Shown: positions 12,392 through 21,650 of the stretch, in pieces
Position numbering within the stretch: position 1 is the stretch's first letter
Layout of the letters: each line of letters starts with the position of its first letter
NCBI RefSeq assembly: GCF_030211955.1
Contig: NZ_JASODI010000003.1
Location: forward strand, 136,658 to 200,657
DNA from: Corynebacterium frankenforstense
GTDB taxonomy: Bacteria > Actinomycetota > Actinomycetes > Mycobacteriales > Mycobacteriaceae
Length of the DNA: 64,000 bases
Reading direction: 5' to 3'
The notes under the pieces: generated by a model
What the model saw: only the letters and a program-made list of their open reading frames with translations
What the model was told of the DNA's origin: nothing
Databases searched by the model: none
Program-made: the position numbers and the translations under genes

Positions 12392-13180
12392 ATGACCAGC
12401 ACTTCCGGCGAATCGGCGCCCCAGCCCGTGCAGTCACTGGTGCGGGGGCTGGCCGTCATCCGCACCTTCGACGCGACCCGGCCGCGGCAGACGCTCAGCC
12501 AGGTCGCCGAGGCCACCGGGCTGGCACGGGCCACGGCCCGTCGTTTCCTGCACACCCTCGTCGGCCTGGGCTACGCCGCCACCGACGGCACCGAGTTCTG
12601 GCTCACCCCCAAGATCCTCGAGCTCGGCTACAGCTACATGTCCGGCCTCGGGCTGCCGGCCATCGCGCAGCCGCACCTGGAGGCCTGCTCCCGGGACCTC
12701 GACGAGTCCTGCTCGATGGCCGTGCTCGACGGCGCGGAGATCGTCTACGTCAACCGCGTGCCGGTCCGCCGGATCATGACGGTCTCCATCACGGTGGGCA
12801 CCCGTTTTCCTGCCCACGCCACCTCGATGGGCCGCGTGCTCCTCGGCGCGCTCGACGACGACGAGCTCTCCCGGCTCCTGGCCGCCGAGCCGCCGCACCG
12901 CATCACCGGCCGCACGACGGTCGACACCGACCGGCTCATCGCGGAGATCGGCCAGGCGCGGGCCCAGGGCTGGAGCCTGGTCAACCAGGAGCTCGAGGCC
13001 GGCCTGCGCTCCCTGGCAGCGCCCGTCACGGACGCCGATGGACGCGTGGTCGCCGCCGTCAACGCCTCGACGCAGACCGCCACCCGCGACCTCGACGAGC
13101 TGCACAACCGATTCCTCCCGAGGCTGCGCGAGGCAGCCCGCGCCATCAGTGCCGACGTCGCCGTGGCCGGGCGGAGCTGA
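12392..13180 (+). CDS. pcaR: IclR-family regulator of the beta-ketoadipate genes
   Basis: 262 residues. The N-terminal winged helix has LSQVAEATGLARATARRFLHTL (about 33-54). The C-terminal IclR effector domain shows the usual pattern, with CSMAVLDGAEIVYVNRV, FPAHATSMGRVLLGAL and LRSLAAPVTDADGRVVAAVNAS. The start ATG at 12392 follows GAGGAGGAAACC; the frame is open far upstream but there is no family similarity there. It heads the pcaR-pcaF-pcaD unit. Effector is not visible; in other bacteria PcaR-type proteins respond to pathway intermediates. Confidence 0.92.
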   Translation: MTSTSGESAPQPVQSLVRGLAVIRTFDATRPRQTLSQVAEATGLARATARRFLHTLVGLGYAATDGTEFWLTPKILELGYSYMSGLGLPAIAQPHLEACSRDLDESCSMAVLDGAEIVYVNRVPVRRIMTVSITVGTRFPAHATSMGRVLLGALDDDELSRLLAAEPPHRITGRTTVDTDRLIAEIGQARAQGWSLVNQELEAGLRSLAAPVTDADGRVVAAVNASTQTATRDLDELHNRFLPRLREAARAISADVAVAGRS

Positions 13181-13254
13181 CCGAACCCGGCCGCGCGAAG
13201 CGCCCCCGGAAAAAGACCCAGCACGACCGAGAACCCCGAGATCCAGGAGAAGAG

Positions 13255-14520
13255 ATGACCGACACCACCGCTTCCACCGCCACTCCCCGCCCCGACGACG
13301 TCGTCCTCTGCGCTCCGCTGCGCACCCCCGTGGGCCGCTACGGCGGCGCCTTCAGGAACGTGCCCGTCCAGGACCTCGCCGCGACCGTGGTCCGCGCGAT
13401 CCTCGAGCGCACCGGGCTCACCCCGGAGGACATTGACGACCTGATCCTCGGCCAGTCCTCCCCCAACGGCTCCGCCCCCGCCCTCGGCCGCGTCGTCGCC
13501 CTCGACGCCGGCCTCGGCGAGAAGGTCCCCGGCATGCAGCTCGACCGGCGCTGCGGCTCCGGCCTGCAGGCGGTCGCCACCGCCGCGGCGCACGTGGCCA
13601 CCGGCGCGGCCGACCTGATCATCGCCGGCGGCGCCGAGAGCATGTCGCGCACCGAATACACCGTCTCCCCCGACGTCCGGTGGGGCGTCAAGGGCGGCGA
13701 CCTCGAGCTGCGCGACCGGCTCGCCGAGGCCCGCGAGGCCGCCGGCGGGCGCAACCACCCGATCCCGGGCGGGATGATCGAGACCGCGGAGAACCTCCGC
13801 GCCGAGCACTCCATCCCGCGCGAGTTGCAGGACGCGCTGGCCGCCGAGAGCCACCGCCGCGCCGTGGCCGCCCAGGAGGCCGGGACCTTCGACGCCGAGA
13901 TCGTGCCGGTGACCGTCCCCCAGCGCAAGGGCGACCCCGTCGTCGTCGACCGCGACGAGCACCCACGCGCCGACAGCACCCCGGAGAAGCTGGCGAAGCT
14001 GCGCCCCGTGCGCGGCAAGGTCGACGAGGCCGCCACCGTCACGGCGGGCAACGCCTCCGGGCAGAACGACGGCGCCGCGGCCATGGTCGTCACCACCCGG
14101 GCCCGCGCCGAGGAGCTGGGGCTTGCCCCCGCGGCCGCGCTGCGCGGCTGGGCCGTGGCGGGCGTCGCCCCCGAGACGATGGGCATCGGCCCCGTCCCGG
14201 CCACCGCCAAGGTCCTCGACCGCCTCGGGCTGGCCCTGGACGACATCGACCTCATCGAGCTCAACGAGGCCTTCGCCGCCCAGGCCCTCGCGGTCCTGGA
14301 CGAGTGGGGCGTGAGCGCCGACGACCCGAGGCTCAACCCGTTGGGCTCGGGCATCTCGCTCGGCCACCCGGTCGGCGCCACCGGCGCGCGCATGCTGGTC
14401 ACCGCCTGCCACGAGATGGCGCGCACCGACGCCCACCGTGCGCTGGTGACCATGTGCATCGGCGGCGGGCAGGGCCTGGCCGCCGTGCTCGAGCACGAGA
14501 CCGCCGACGCCGGGAACTGA
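13255..14520 (+). CDS. pcaF: 3-oxoadipyl-CoA thiolase
   Basis: 421 residues, a normal length for biosynthetic-fold thiolases. It splits 3-oxoadipyl-CoA into succinyl-CoA and acetyl-CoA. The nucleophile is Cys100 in LDRRCGSGLQAV; the His motif is ISLGHPVGATGARM and the second Cys lies in MCIGGGQG. NEAFAAQALAV is also conserved. It follows pcaR by 74 bp (AGGAGAAG before the ATG) and precedes pcaD by 47 bp. A second thiolase at 35456-36670 belongs to the fad pair, not to this pathway. Confidence 0.94.
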   Translation: MTDTTASTATPRPDDVVLCAPLRTPVGRYGGAFRNVPVQDLAATVVRAILERTGLTPEDIDDLILGQSSPNGSAPALGRVVALDAGLGEKVPGMQLDRRCGSGLQAVATAAAHVATGAADLIIAGGAESMSRTEYTVSPDVRWGVKGGDLELRDRLAEAREAAGGRNHPIPGGMIETAENLRAEHSIPRELQDALAAESHRRAVAAQEAGTFDAEIVPVTVPQRKGDPVVVDRDEHPRADSTPEKLAKLRPVRGKVDEAATVTAGNASGQNDGAAAMVVTTRARAEELGLAPAAALRGWAVAGVAPETMGIGPVPATAKVLDRLGLALDDIDLIELNEAFAAQALAVLDEWGVSADDPRLNPLGSGISLGHPVGATGARMLVTACHEMARTDAHRALVTMCIGGGQGLAAVLEHETADAGN

Positions 14521-14567
14521 ACCGGCACCACCTGAAACCTGAAAAGCCCCACAGGAAGGAAGACACC

Positions 14568-15347
14568 ATGGTGCTGCGACACCTCGAATACGGCCCGACC
14601 GCCGGCGAGACCGGGCGCGACGGAGCCACGGCCCCGGTCGTCCTGCTCGGCTCGATCGCCTCGGACCCGGACATGTGGCTCCCCCAGCTCGACGCGCTGG
14701 CCCGCGACCGCCGCGTCATCGCGCTGAACTACCACGGCCACGGCGGCACGCCCGTGCCCGCCGGCGCCCCGACCGACATGTCCGGGGTGACCGCCGAGGT
14801 GCTGGCCACCCTCGACGGACTCGGCGTCGAGGACTTCGACGTCGTCGGGCTCTCCCTGGGCGGGGCGATCGCCCAGGCGCTGGCCGCCGGCTCACCCCGG
14901 GTGCGCCGCGCGGCGTTCCTGTGCACGGCCACCTCCTTCGGCGGCGCCGAGAAGTGGAACGCCCGCGCCGAGCTCACCTCCGCCGAGGGCATGGCGCCCA
15001 TGGTCGACGGCGTGCTGGACCTGTGGGTGACCCCCACCTTCCGCCGCGACCACGCCGCGACCACCGGCCGGCTGCGGGACATGATCGCCGCCACCGACGG
15101 CGCCGGCTACACCGCCTACGCCCGGGTGCTCGCCGACTTCGACTCGCGCGGCGTCCTGCCGGAGATCACCTGCCCCGTGCTCACCCTGGCCGGTTCCGAC
15201 GACGTCTCGACCCCGCCCGCGGCCCTCGCGGAGATCGCGGGTCTGGTCTCCGGGCCGGTCGAGTCCGTGGAGGTGCCCGGCGCGCACGTGCCCACCGTCG
15301 AGTCCCCGGACGAGGTCACCGAGGCCCTGCGGAACTTCCTCGGCTGA
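14568..15347 (+). CDS. pcaD: 3-oxoadipate enol-lactonase
   Basis: Alpha/beta hydrolase of 259 residues that opens 3-oxoadipate enol-lactone to 3-oxoadipate. The nucleophile is Ser96 in VGLSLGGAIAQ, the oxyanion region is LLGSIASDPDMW, and the Asp and His lie in GSDDVSTPP and GAHVPTVESP. The ATG at 14568 follows ACAGGAAGGAAG. It is a stand-alone lactonase, unlike the PcaC-PcaD fusion (PcaL) of Rhodococcus and Streptomyces. Confidence 0.93.
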   Translation: MVLRHLEYGPTAGETGRDGATAPVVLLGSIASDPDMWLPQLDALARDRRVIALNYHGHGGTPVPAGAPTDMSGVTAEVLATLDGLGVEDFDVVGLSLGGAIAQALAAGSPRVRRAAFLCTATSFGGAEKWNARAELTSAEGMAPMVDGVLDLWVTPTFRRDHAATTGRLRDMIAATDGAGYTAYARVLADFDSRGVLPEITCPVLTLAGSDDVSTPPAALAEIAGLVSGPVESVEVPGAHVPTVESPDEVTEALRNFLG

Positions 15348-15371
15348 ATACCACCGAAATTCGCCACCGGC

Positions 15372-15404
15372 CCGACGCATCGTCGGACACAGCGACGATA
15401 AGGT
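15372..15404 (+). promoter_or_regulatory. Possible pcaO promoter with palindrome
   Basis: CCGACG-CAT-CGTCGG at 15372-15386 is a perfect palindrome, and TAAGGT at 15399-15404 could be a -10 for pcaO, about 40 nt before the short upstream ORF. The -35 is not clear. The palindrome could instead end pcaD transcription. Confidence 0.3.
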
Positions 15405-15443
15405 AGCGGCAACAGCAATCACACTCAGCTTGAGGGCTCAGCC

Positions 15444-15482
15444 ATGCACGTCACGATCTCAACCACCGGGTCGCCGCGGTGA
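15444..15482 (+). CDS. Candidate 12-residue upstream ORF coupled to pcaO
   Basis: ATG at 15444, preceded by GAGGG at a spacing of 7 nt, encodes MHVTISTTGSPR and ends with TGA at 15480-15482. That stop overlaps the GTG start of pcaO (GTGA). PcaO itself has no clear ribosome binding site, so the short ORF may carry ribosomes to pcaO. A sequencing or natural frameshift that hides a longer PcaO start is the alternative. Confidence 0.4.
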   Translation: MHVTISTTGSPR

Positions 15483-17416
15483 ACCGCCACCGCAGCGCGG
15501 TCGTGCAGCGCCTGGCCGAGCGCATCTCGAGGTCCGACGGGCCCGGGGCACCGCAGCACCACCGACCTGATGAGTCGGCTTACTCGGGGCTCTACTGCGT
15601 CTCCGGCCCCGGTGCGAAAGACGGAGCTCGCGCGGCGGCGACCGCGACCGGGTGGCGGGTCGCCGAGACCCGTGCACTCGGGGACGGTGATCTACTGCCC
15701 CGGATCGAGGACGCCACCCGGACCGACGGAGACCTGGTCGTCGTCGTCGAATCAATGGACCGGTGCCTGCCGGAGGAACTCTCCGACCTTGAGCGTGCGG
15801 TCTTCACACGCCATGCGGAGGGCGCCGGGGCCCTCGTCGTGATCGGCACCACCGAGTACCCCGACACGGTGCCCCCGATCGTCTCCCAGGAGGACAGGTT
15901 CCGGTTCCCCGCGCTCTCGACCGCGGAGGTCCACGACTACGTCGCCGCACGAACCGGCCGCTGCTCCGTCTCCCGCGCGCTGAGCATTCGCGCCGCGACC
16001 GGAGGCCACCCCGCCGAGGTGGACCGCTACATCGACTCCCACGACGCCGACTTCTGGCTCCGGGACGAGCCCGCCGCCACGGGGAAGGATGTCACGGACT
16101 CCGTCTCCCGCGGGGACCTCGGGATGGCCGTGCTCCAGCTTGGCGAGCTGACCGCCGCCCACCCCGACGCGGCGTTGATTCACACCTACACCGGTCGGCG
16201 GGTCGCGGCCGCCGACGCCCTGGCCACCGGAGTCGGCGAGCGACACCGGCAGCTTTTCGCGCTGGCCGACTGGGACATCCCCGGGCTGGTTGACGGTGCC
16301 GCCCCGGAGCTACGCGCTTTCGGCACAGCGGTCCTCAGCGGCACGCGCACGGACATCCCCGGCAACGGCGACCTTCACCATCTCTGCTCCGGATGGCTGG
16401 CACTCGCCCACGACGATCCCACCGAAGCTCGCGCCCTCCTGGAGCGCCCCTTCCAATCGCCCCTGCTCGGGTTGTGGGCCAAGGCGGTCCTCGCCCGGTG
16501 CCACTTCGTCCTCGGGGACTGGGACGAGGCCCTCCAGGTGGTCGACCAGGGCATCGCAGCCGGAAACCTGATGGGTACACGCCTTCTCACCCCGATGCTG
16601 ACGTGGACAGGCGCTCAGATCGCCGCCATGCGCGGCAGACACCGACTCGCCCGCGGATACCTGGAGGAGGCGCGAAGCCCCGGGGAGTCCTTCCTGATCC
16701 AGAGTCTGCCCGGGGCGATGGCGAGGATGGCCGCCACGGAGGCGGTCGCCGATCTACCTGCGACCGTCCGTGCCGGCGAGCAGCTCAGGACCACACTGAC
16801 CAACACGGCGAGCAACAAGCTCGGATTCTGGGCCTGGGAGGACATCTACGCTCTGTCCCTGGTTCGCGCCGGGCGCGTGACCGCAGCCGCACGGATCATG
16901 GACGAAGCACAGGAGGGAGACATCCCCTCACTGAGGGCGCGCAACATGGTCCCGCGCGCCGCGATCCTCATCCAGGAGGGCTCGCTCTCCGAGGGCACGG
17001 ACCTACTGGAGTCCGCCGCGGATCTGGCCCGGTCGGCGGCCATCCCTGTCTACGAGGCACGTGTCGCCTTCCAGGCGGGGCTGCTCCTGCGGCGCAACGG
17101 AAAGCGCAATCTGGCGGAGAAGCATCTCGGCAGAGCCGCCGAGGTCTACTCCTCCGTAGGCGCGGTCGCGATGGTCGAGGCGTGCGCTTTGGGCAACCGT
17201 CGCGGCCTGCACTCCGGAGGCGGGATCGAATTCGACCTGTTGACGCCGCAGGAGAATCAGATCGTCGCGCTGGTCACCGCGGGGGCGACCAACCAGGAGG
17301 CCGCCCACCAGCTCTCGGTGTCCGTGAAGACCGTCGAGTACCACCTGACCCGCATCTACCGGAAGCTGGGCGTCGCCGGGAGGGCGGAGCTCAAGGGGGC
17401 GGCCCGGGAGGCGTGA
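15479..17416 (+). CDS. pcaO: LuxR-type (LAL-like) activator of protocatechuate genes
   Basis: 645 residues. The C-terminal LuxR helix-turn-helix (about 585-640) reads LTPQENQIVALV ... ATNQEAAHQLSVSVKTVEYH. The N-terminal half is an AAA-like region in which the expected P-loop is GPGAKDGA (43-50) and lacks the lysine-Ser/Thr pair; VVVVES near residue 90 resembles a Walker B strand. The middle is helical and TPR-like. C. glutamicum PcaO is likewise an atypical LAL protein without Walker A that activates pcaHG. GTG at 15479 is the first usable start; see the short ORF that overlaps it. It converges on pcaK with seven bases between. Confidence 0.88.
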   Translation: MNRHRSAVVQRLAERISRSDGPGAPQHHRPDESAYSGLYCVSGPGAKDGARAAATATGWRVAETRALGDGDLLPRIEDATRTDGDLVVVVESMDRCLPEELSDLERAVFTRHAEGAGALVVIGTTEYPDTVPPIVSQEDRFRFPALSTAEVHDYVAARTGRCSVSRALSIRAATGGHPAEVDRYIDSHDADFWLRDEPAATGKDVTDSVSRGDLGMAVLQLGELTAAHPDAALIHTYTGRRVAAADALATGVGERHRQLFALADWDIPGLVDGAAPELRAFGTAVLSGTRTDIPGNGDLHHLCSGWLALAHDDPTEARALLERPFQSPLLGLWAKAVLARCHFVLGDWDEALQVVDQGIAAGNLMGTRLLTPMLTWTGAQIAAMRGRHRLARGYLEEARSPGESFLIQSLPGAMARMAATEAVADLPATVRAGEQLRTTLTNTASNKLGFWAWEDIYALSLVRAGRVTAAARIMDEAQEGDIPSLRARNMVPRAAILIQEGSLSEGTDLLESAADLARSAAIPVYEARVAFQAGLLLRRNGKRNLAEKHLGRAAEVYSSVGAVAMVEACALGNRRGLHSGGGIEFDLLTPQENQIVALVTAGATNQEAAHQLSVSVKTVEYHLTRIYRKLGVAGRAELKGAAREA

Positions 17417-17423
17417 GTACGCC

Positions 17424-18761
17424 TCAGACGGCCACCGGCTCCTGCTGGGCGACCGGACGCGAGCTGTTACGCAGCGTGTGCGAGGTGGAGAAGATCACCG
17501 CACCCAGCGCGCCGACGGCGGCGAAGCCGAAGAAGCCCCACGGGTAGGCGTGCCCGGTCGCCGCCAGGGTGCCGGCGAGCAACGGGCCCGAGATCGCACC
17601 GAGTCGGCCGATGCCCGCGGAGAAACCCATCGCGGTGGCACGGACCTTGGCCGGGTGATTGGCCGCAGTGAAGGCGTAGATCATGACCTGGGAGGAGAAG
17701 ACGAAGACGCCGGTGATGAAGACCGCACCGTACAGGGCGACCATCGGCATACGCACCGCGAGCAGCGCGAGGAAGACCGCCGAGGCGGTGAACCAGATCA
17801 ACGAGACCACGCGGGGCGAGGACCGGTCCGCGACGGCGCCGGCGATCCACAGTCCGACCACCGCGCCCACGTTGAGCACCAGCAGGAAGCCGATCGACGA
17901 GCCGATCGGGTAGTCGGCCGCGCGCATGATCTGCGGCAGCCAGGTGTTCAGGCCGTACACGAGGAGCAGCCCCATGAACGAGGCGCCCCAGATGGCGACG
18001 GTGTTGCGGCGCAGGGTCGGGGTGAAGAGGGCGGCCACGGAGTTGGTGTCCTTGGTCTCCTCGACGGCCCCGTGGTCGAAGTCGTCGCTCAGCGGCAGGT
18101 CGTAGAGGGCGGCGATGCGGCGGGCCTCGTCCTCGCGTCCCTTGGCCATGAGGTACTGGGGAGACTCCGGCAGGAGCCAGATCATGAACGGGACGAGCAC
18201 CAGACCGGCGACGCCGCCGATGATGAACATGATCGGCCAGCCGTGGTCCTGCAGCATCCAGAGCCCGAGCAGAGCGGTGAGCACGGCGCCGACGTGGTAG
18301 CCGGTCATCAGGGTCGTGGAGGCCGAGCCGGCCTTCGCGCCGCCCCGGAACTCGGTGAGCAGCGCCATGCCGATGGGCAGGCAGCCGCCCAGTCCCGCAC
18401 CGGCGATGAAACGCAGCACGATGAAGACCGTGACGGACGGGTGGAATCCCAGCGGCACGGTCAGCGCCGAGAAGCTGGCCACCGCGAAGATCACGACCCA
18501 CTTGCGTCCGAAGTGGTCGGTCAGCCAGCCTGCGGTCATCGCACCGAACATCATGCCGACCAGGCCGGCGGTGGTGATCTGGGTGGCCTGGCCCGCGGTG
18601 AGGTGCCACTCGGGGTCCTCGAGCATCGAGGGCAGCACCGTTCCGAGGATGACCAGGTCGAAACCGTCGAACATCGCGGCGATCCACAGCACGCCCACCA
18701 CCGGGAAGATGGCGCGACGTGGGGTCTGGTCGGCGACCCGGCGCCGGGTGGTCGTTCCCAT
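17424..18761 (-). CDS. pcaK: Aromatic acid:H+ symporter, MFS (PcaK type)
   Basis: 445 residues with 12 predicted membrane segments. The AAHS signature is visible as DGFDLVILGTVLPSM in segment 1 (about 32-46) and GWLTDHFGRKWVV between segments 2 and 3. PcaK proteins import 4-hydroxybenzoate and protocatechuate. It is the last gene of the pcaH-G-B-C-pobA-pcaK run, 55 bp after pobA. AAGGAG stands before the ATG at 18761. Position beside pobA supports 4-hydroxybenzoate or protocatechuate as substrate, which remains an inference. Confidence 0.88.
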   Translation of the reverse strand: MGTTTRRRVADQTPRRAIFPVVGVLWIAAMFDGFDLVILGTVLPSMLEDPEWHLTAGQATQITTAGLVGMMFGAMTAGWLTDHFGRKWVVIFAVASFSALTVPLGFHPSVTVFIVLRFIAGAGLGGCLPIGMALLTEFRGGAKAGSASTTLMTGYHVGAVLTALLGLWMLQDHGWPIMFIIGGVAGLVLVPFMIWLLPESPQYLMAKGREDEARRIAALYDLPLSDDFDHGAVEETKDTNSVAALFTPTLRRNTVAIWGASFMGLLLVYGLNTWLPQIMRAADYPIGSSIGFLLVLNVGAVVGLWIAGAVADRSSPRVVSLIWFTASAVFLALLAVRMPMVALYGAVFITGVFVFSSQVMIYAFTAANHPAKVRATAMGFSAGIGRLGAISGPLLAGTLAATGHAYPWGFFGFAAVGALGAVIFSTSHTLRNSSRPVAQQEPVAV

Positions 18762-18816
18762 GTTTTCTCCTTGAGGGTCTGAGCCGCGGCACGCACGCGC
18801 CGCGGCGGGGGCTGAA

Positions 18817-20013
18817 TCAGTCGAAGACGGGCAGGTCGGCGCCGACGTACTGCTCGGCGTGGTAGCGGCGGCCGGCCTCGGAGCGCAGGACGGCGTCCAG
18901 CTCAGCGACGCGGCGGTTCGCCTCGAACCGGGTCTCACCGGGGGCGGCGTGCAGCATGGTGGACATCCAGTAGGAGAAGTGCTGGGCACGCCAGATGCGG
19001 GGCAGCGCGATCGAGCTGTAGTCCGCGAGGAGACGCTCGTCCTTGTCCTTCACGGCGCGGGCGAGCGCCGGGGCGAGCACCGCGACGTCGGCAACCGCGA
19101 GGTTGAGGCCCTTCGCACCCGTCGGCGGCACAGTGTGGGCGGCGTCGCCGGCGAGGAAGAGGCGGCCGTGCTGCATGGGCTCGGTGACCGCGGAGCGGAA
19201 GCGCAGCACGGACTTGTCGAAGATCCGGCCCTCGGCGACCTGGAGGTCCTCGGAGTCGACGCGCAGGTGCAGCTGCTCCCAGATCCGGTCGTCCGACCAG
19301 TTCTCCGGGTCGTCGTTCGGGTCGCACTGCAGGTAGTAGCGCTGGATGTCGTCGGTGCGTGTCGAGATGAGCGCGAAGCCCTCCGGGTGGGTCGCGTAGA
19401 TGAGCTCCTTCTGCGTCTTGGGCCCGTCGACGAGGATGCCGAACCACGCGTAGGGGTATTCGTGGCGGGAACGCGCGCCACCGGTGGCCTCGACCACGCG
19501 GGCGCGGTACGGGGACTTCGACCCGTCCGCCGCGACGACGTAATCGCAGGTGATCGTCTCCTGCGTACCGTCGGCGGTGGTGTAGCGCACCTGCGACGGG
19601 ACTGAGTCGTCGTCCGTCCCGGTGACATCGTCGACGGTGGTCTCGAACAGGATGGTCCCGTCATCGGCCAGGCGCCGTGCGATGAAGTCCTTGAGGTACT
19701 CGTGCTGGGGGTAGACGGCCACGTTGTGCCCGGTCAGCTCGGTGAGCGCGATACGGGTCCGCTTGCCCTCGATCGAGATGTCGATGCCCTCGTCGATGTC
19801 GGCCTCGCGGTCCATCCGGTCGCCGACGCCGGTCTCGCGCATGAGGTTCATCGTGCCCTGCTCGAGGATCCCGGCGCGCACGGTGTTCTCGACGTCCTCC
19901 CGGGAACGGGACTCGATGACGACGGACTCCACCCCGCGGAGATGGAGGAGGTGGGACAGCGTCAGGCCGGCGGGACCGGCACCGATGATGACGACGGGAG
20001 TCTGAACGGGCAC
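18817..20013 (-). CDS. pobA: 4-hydroxybenzoate 3-monooxygenase
   Basis: FAD-dependent aromatic hydroxylase, 398 residues; p-hydroxybenzoate hydroxylases have about 394. It makes protocatechuate from 4-hydroxybenzoate with NAD(P)H and oxygen. FAD-binding GAGPAG is at residues 11-16, the second FAD motif is LFLAGDAAHTVPPTGAKGLN, and substrate-side RAGILEQGTM is conserved. The GTG at 20013 is chosen because AAAGGAGG stands seven bases before it; an ATG six codons upstream would place that site inside the gene. Lies between pcaC and pcaK. Confidence 0.93.
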   Translation of the reverse strand: MPVQTPVVIIGAGPAGLTLSHLLHLRGVESVVIESRSREDVENTVRAGILEQGTMNLMRETGVGDRMDREADIDEGIDISIEGKRTRIALTELTGHNVAVYPQHEYLKDFIARRLADDGTILFETTVDDVTGTDDDSVPSQVRYTTADGTQETITCDYVVAADGSKSPYRARVVEATGGARSRHEYPYAWFGILVDGPKTQKELIYATHPEGFALISTRTDDIQRYYLQCDPNDDPENWSDDRIWEQLHLRVDSEDLQVAEGRIFDKSVLRFRSAVTEPMQHGRLFLAGDAAHTVPPTGAKGLNLAVADVAVLAPALARAVKDKDERLLADYSSIALPRIWRAQHFSYWMSTMLHAAPGETRFEANRRVAELDAVLRSEAGRRYHAEQYVGADLPVFD

Positions 20014-20082
20014 GATGCGCCCTCCTTTCATGAGGTTTTGCGACGGGGTCGCTCGGGAGTCAGTGCAGAGTTCGGCGGAGGC

Positions 20083-20505
20083 TCACTCGGCGTCGTTGAC
20101 GGCGGCGTCGAGAAGCTTGAAGGCGTGGTTGGAGTTGGGCACACCCGCGTAGATGGCGGTGTGGAGGAGCAACTCGCCCAAGGTGTCGGCGGACACCCCC
20201 GCGCGCAGGGCTGCGCGCAGGTGCATGTCGAGTTCGCCGTCGTTGCCGACGGCGGTGAGAATCGCGATGGTCAGCAGCCGGCGCTGGGTCTCGTCGAGGG
20301 TGCCGCGGTTCCAGATGTCACCCCAGGCGGTGCGGGTGATGAAGTCCTGGAACTTCTCGGTCACGGGGCTCTGGCGGGTCAGTGCACGGTCGACGTGGGC
20401 GTCGCCGAGAACTTGGCGACGCATGCGCATGCCCGCCTCGTAGGCGGCCTCACGGCCGGTGCGGTACGCGTCGTCGTCCGGGATGTCGGTGCCTTCGGGG
20501 CTCAT
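20083..20505 (-). CDS. pcaC: 4-carboxymuconolactone decarboxylase
   Basis: 140 residues, usual for PcaC, which decarboxylates 4-carboxymuconolactone to 3-oxoadipate enol-lactone. The AhpD-like fold is evident in WGDIWNRGTLDETQRRLL and LGELLLHTAIYAGVPN. The start ATG overlaps the pcaB stop as TGATG. Lies between pcaB and pobA. Confidence 0.94.
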   Translation of the reverse strand: MSPEGTDIPDDDAYRTGREAAYEAGMRMRRQVLGDAHVDRALTRQSPVTEKFQDFITRTAWGDIWNRGTLDETQRRLLTIAILTAVGNDGELDMHLRAALRAGVSADTLGELLLHTAIYAGVPNSNHAFKLLDAAVNDAE

Positions 20506-21650
20506 CAGAGCCTCCTTTCGTTGTCAGGTTCGTTCACGATCAGGTCCACCAGCTCGGCGGCGTGCCCGGGGTTCTGGTCCCCGGTGGGGCACGCCGCCAG
20601 GTTCTCCGCCATGCGGCCGGTGTCGACGGCCAGTCCGTCCACCGCTGCCCCGAGCCGGGCCAGGGCCGAGGCAGAGACGGCGGCCAGTTCGCGCACCGTC
20701 TGCCATTCGGCGTGCCAGGCCCCGTCAGCACGCTGGTGGCGCTGGTCCATGGACTGGAAGAGGGTGGCCGCGAGCCCGGGGGCCCGCAGGGCGTAGCCGC
20801 GGGCTGCGACGGAGGCTGCGGGGTTGGCCTTGTGCGGCATCGCCGAGGACCCGCCCGGGCTCGGTTCGCGGACCTCTCCGACCTCACCGGCGCTGAGCGC
20901 GACGATGTCGCCGGCGATCTTGGACACGGCACCGGTGAGCTGGACGAGTGCCGCGGCGATGCGCACCACCGGTGAACGGTCGGTGTGCCACACCAGCGGA
21001 CGCGAGGCCAGGTCGGTCCGGGCGGCGAGCGCCTCGTGCACCGCGATGCCGTGGGGGAAGGCCGACGTGAGGTTTCCGGAGGCGCCGGCGTACTGCACCG
21101 GGAACTCCAGGTCGGACAGCGAGGTCCGGGCGGCGTCGATCCCCTGCCACCAGTTCGCGGCCACGCAACCGAAGGTGGTCGGCGTCGCCTGTTGTCCGAG
21201 GGTGCGCGCGATCATCGGCGTGTCCCGGTGGGCTCGTGCCAGGTCCGCGAGGTCCCCGGCGAGCCGGTCGACGTCGCCGAGGAGATCCGCGACGGCGTCA
21301 CGGAGGCAGATCATGAGCGCCGTGTCAATGGCGTCCTGGCTCGTCGCACCGACGTGGATGCCGGTCGGGTCGACCGCCCGGAGAGCGGTCACCAGCGGGA
21401 TGGCGGGATTCGCCCCGGCGACCGACTCCCTGCTCAGGGTGTCGAGGTCGAGTTCGACCCCGTCGATGGTCCGGATCCCCTGCTCCGCCTCAGCCGTGAC
21501 GATCAAGCCCGCCTCCGCTGCCGCGTGAGCGAGCTCCCGCTCGAAGGTCACCAGGGCCGCGAGGAAGGCGGCGTCCGACAGCTTCCGGTGCGCGGCGGGC
21601 TCACCGGCGGCGAGGTCGGAATAGGTGTTCCTGCTCAGTTCCCGGACCAC
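20505..21650 (-). CDS. pcaB: 3-carboxy-cis,cis-muconate cycloisomerase
   Basis: 381 residues of the fumarase/aspartase superfamily, converting 3-carboxymuconate to 4-carboxymuconolactone. The superfamily signature GGSSAMPHKANPA is near residue 270, and GATSQDAIDT is the second conserved block. It is shorter than the roughly 450-residue proteobacterial proteins, which carry an extra C-terminal domain. The GTG at 21650 overlaps the end of pcaG by 16 bases; I see no better start. Confidence 0.9.
   Translation of the reverse strand: MVRELSRNTYSDLAAGEPAAHRKLSDAAFLAALVTFERELAHAAAEAGLIVTAEAEQGIRTIDGVELDLDTLSRESVAGANPAIPLVTALRAVDPTGIHVGATSQDAIDTALMICLRDAVADLLGDVDRLAGDLADLARAHRDTPMIARTLGQQATPTTFGCVAANWWQGIDAARTSLSDLEFPVQYAGASGNLTSAFPHGIAVHEALAARTDLASRPLVWHTDRSPVVRIAAALVQLTGAVSKIAGDIVALSAGEVGEVREPSPGGSSAMPHKANPAASVAARGYALRAPGLAATLFQSMDQRHQRADGAWHAEWQTVRELAAVSASALARLGAAVDGLAVDTGRMAENLAACPTGDQNPGHAAELVDLIVNEPDNERRL

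Noticed and set aside
15444..15482. pcaO called as a frameshifted gene
   Set aside because: The reading frame after GTG 15479 is whole to the LuxR domain and the overlap GTGA is a normal coupling form, so a frameshift is possible but not needed.
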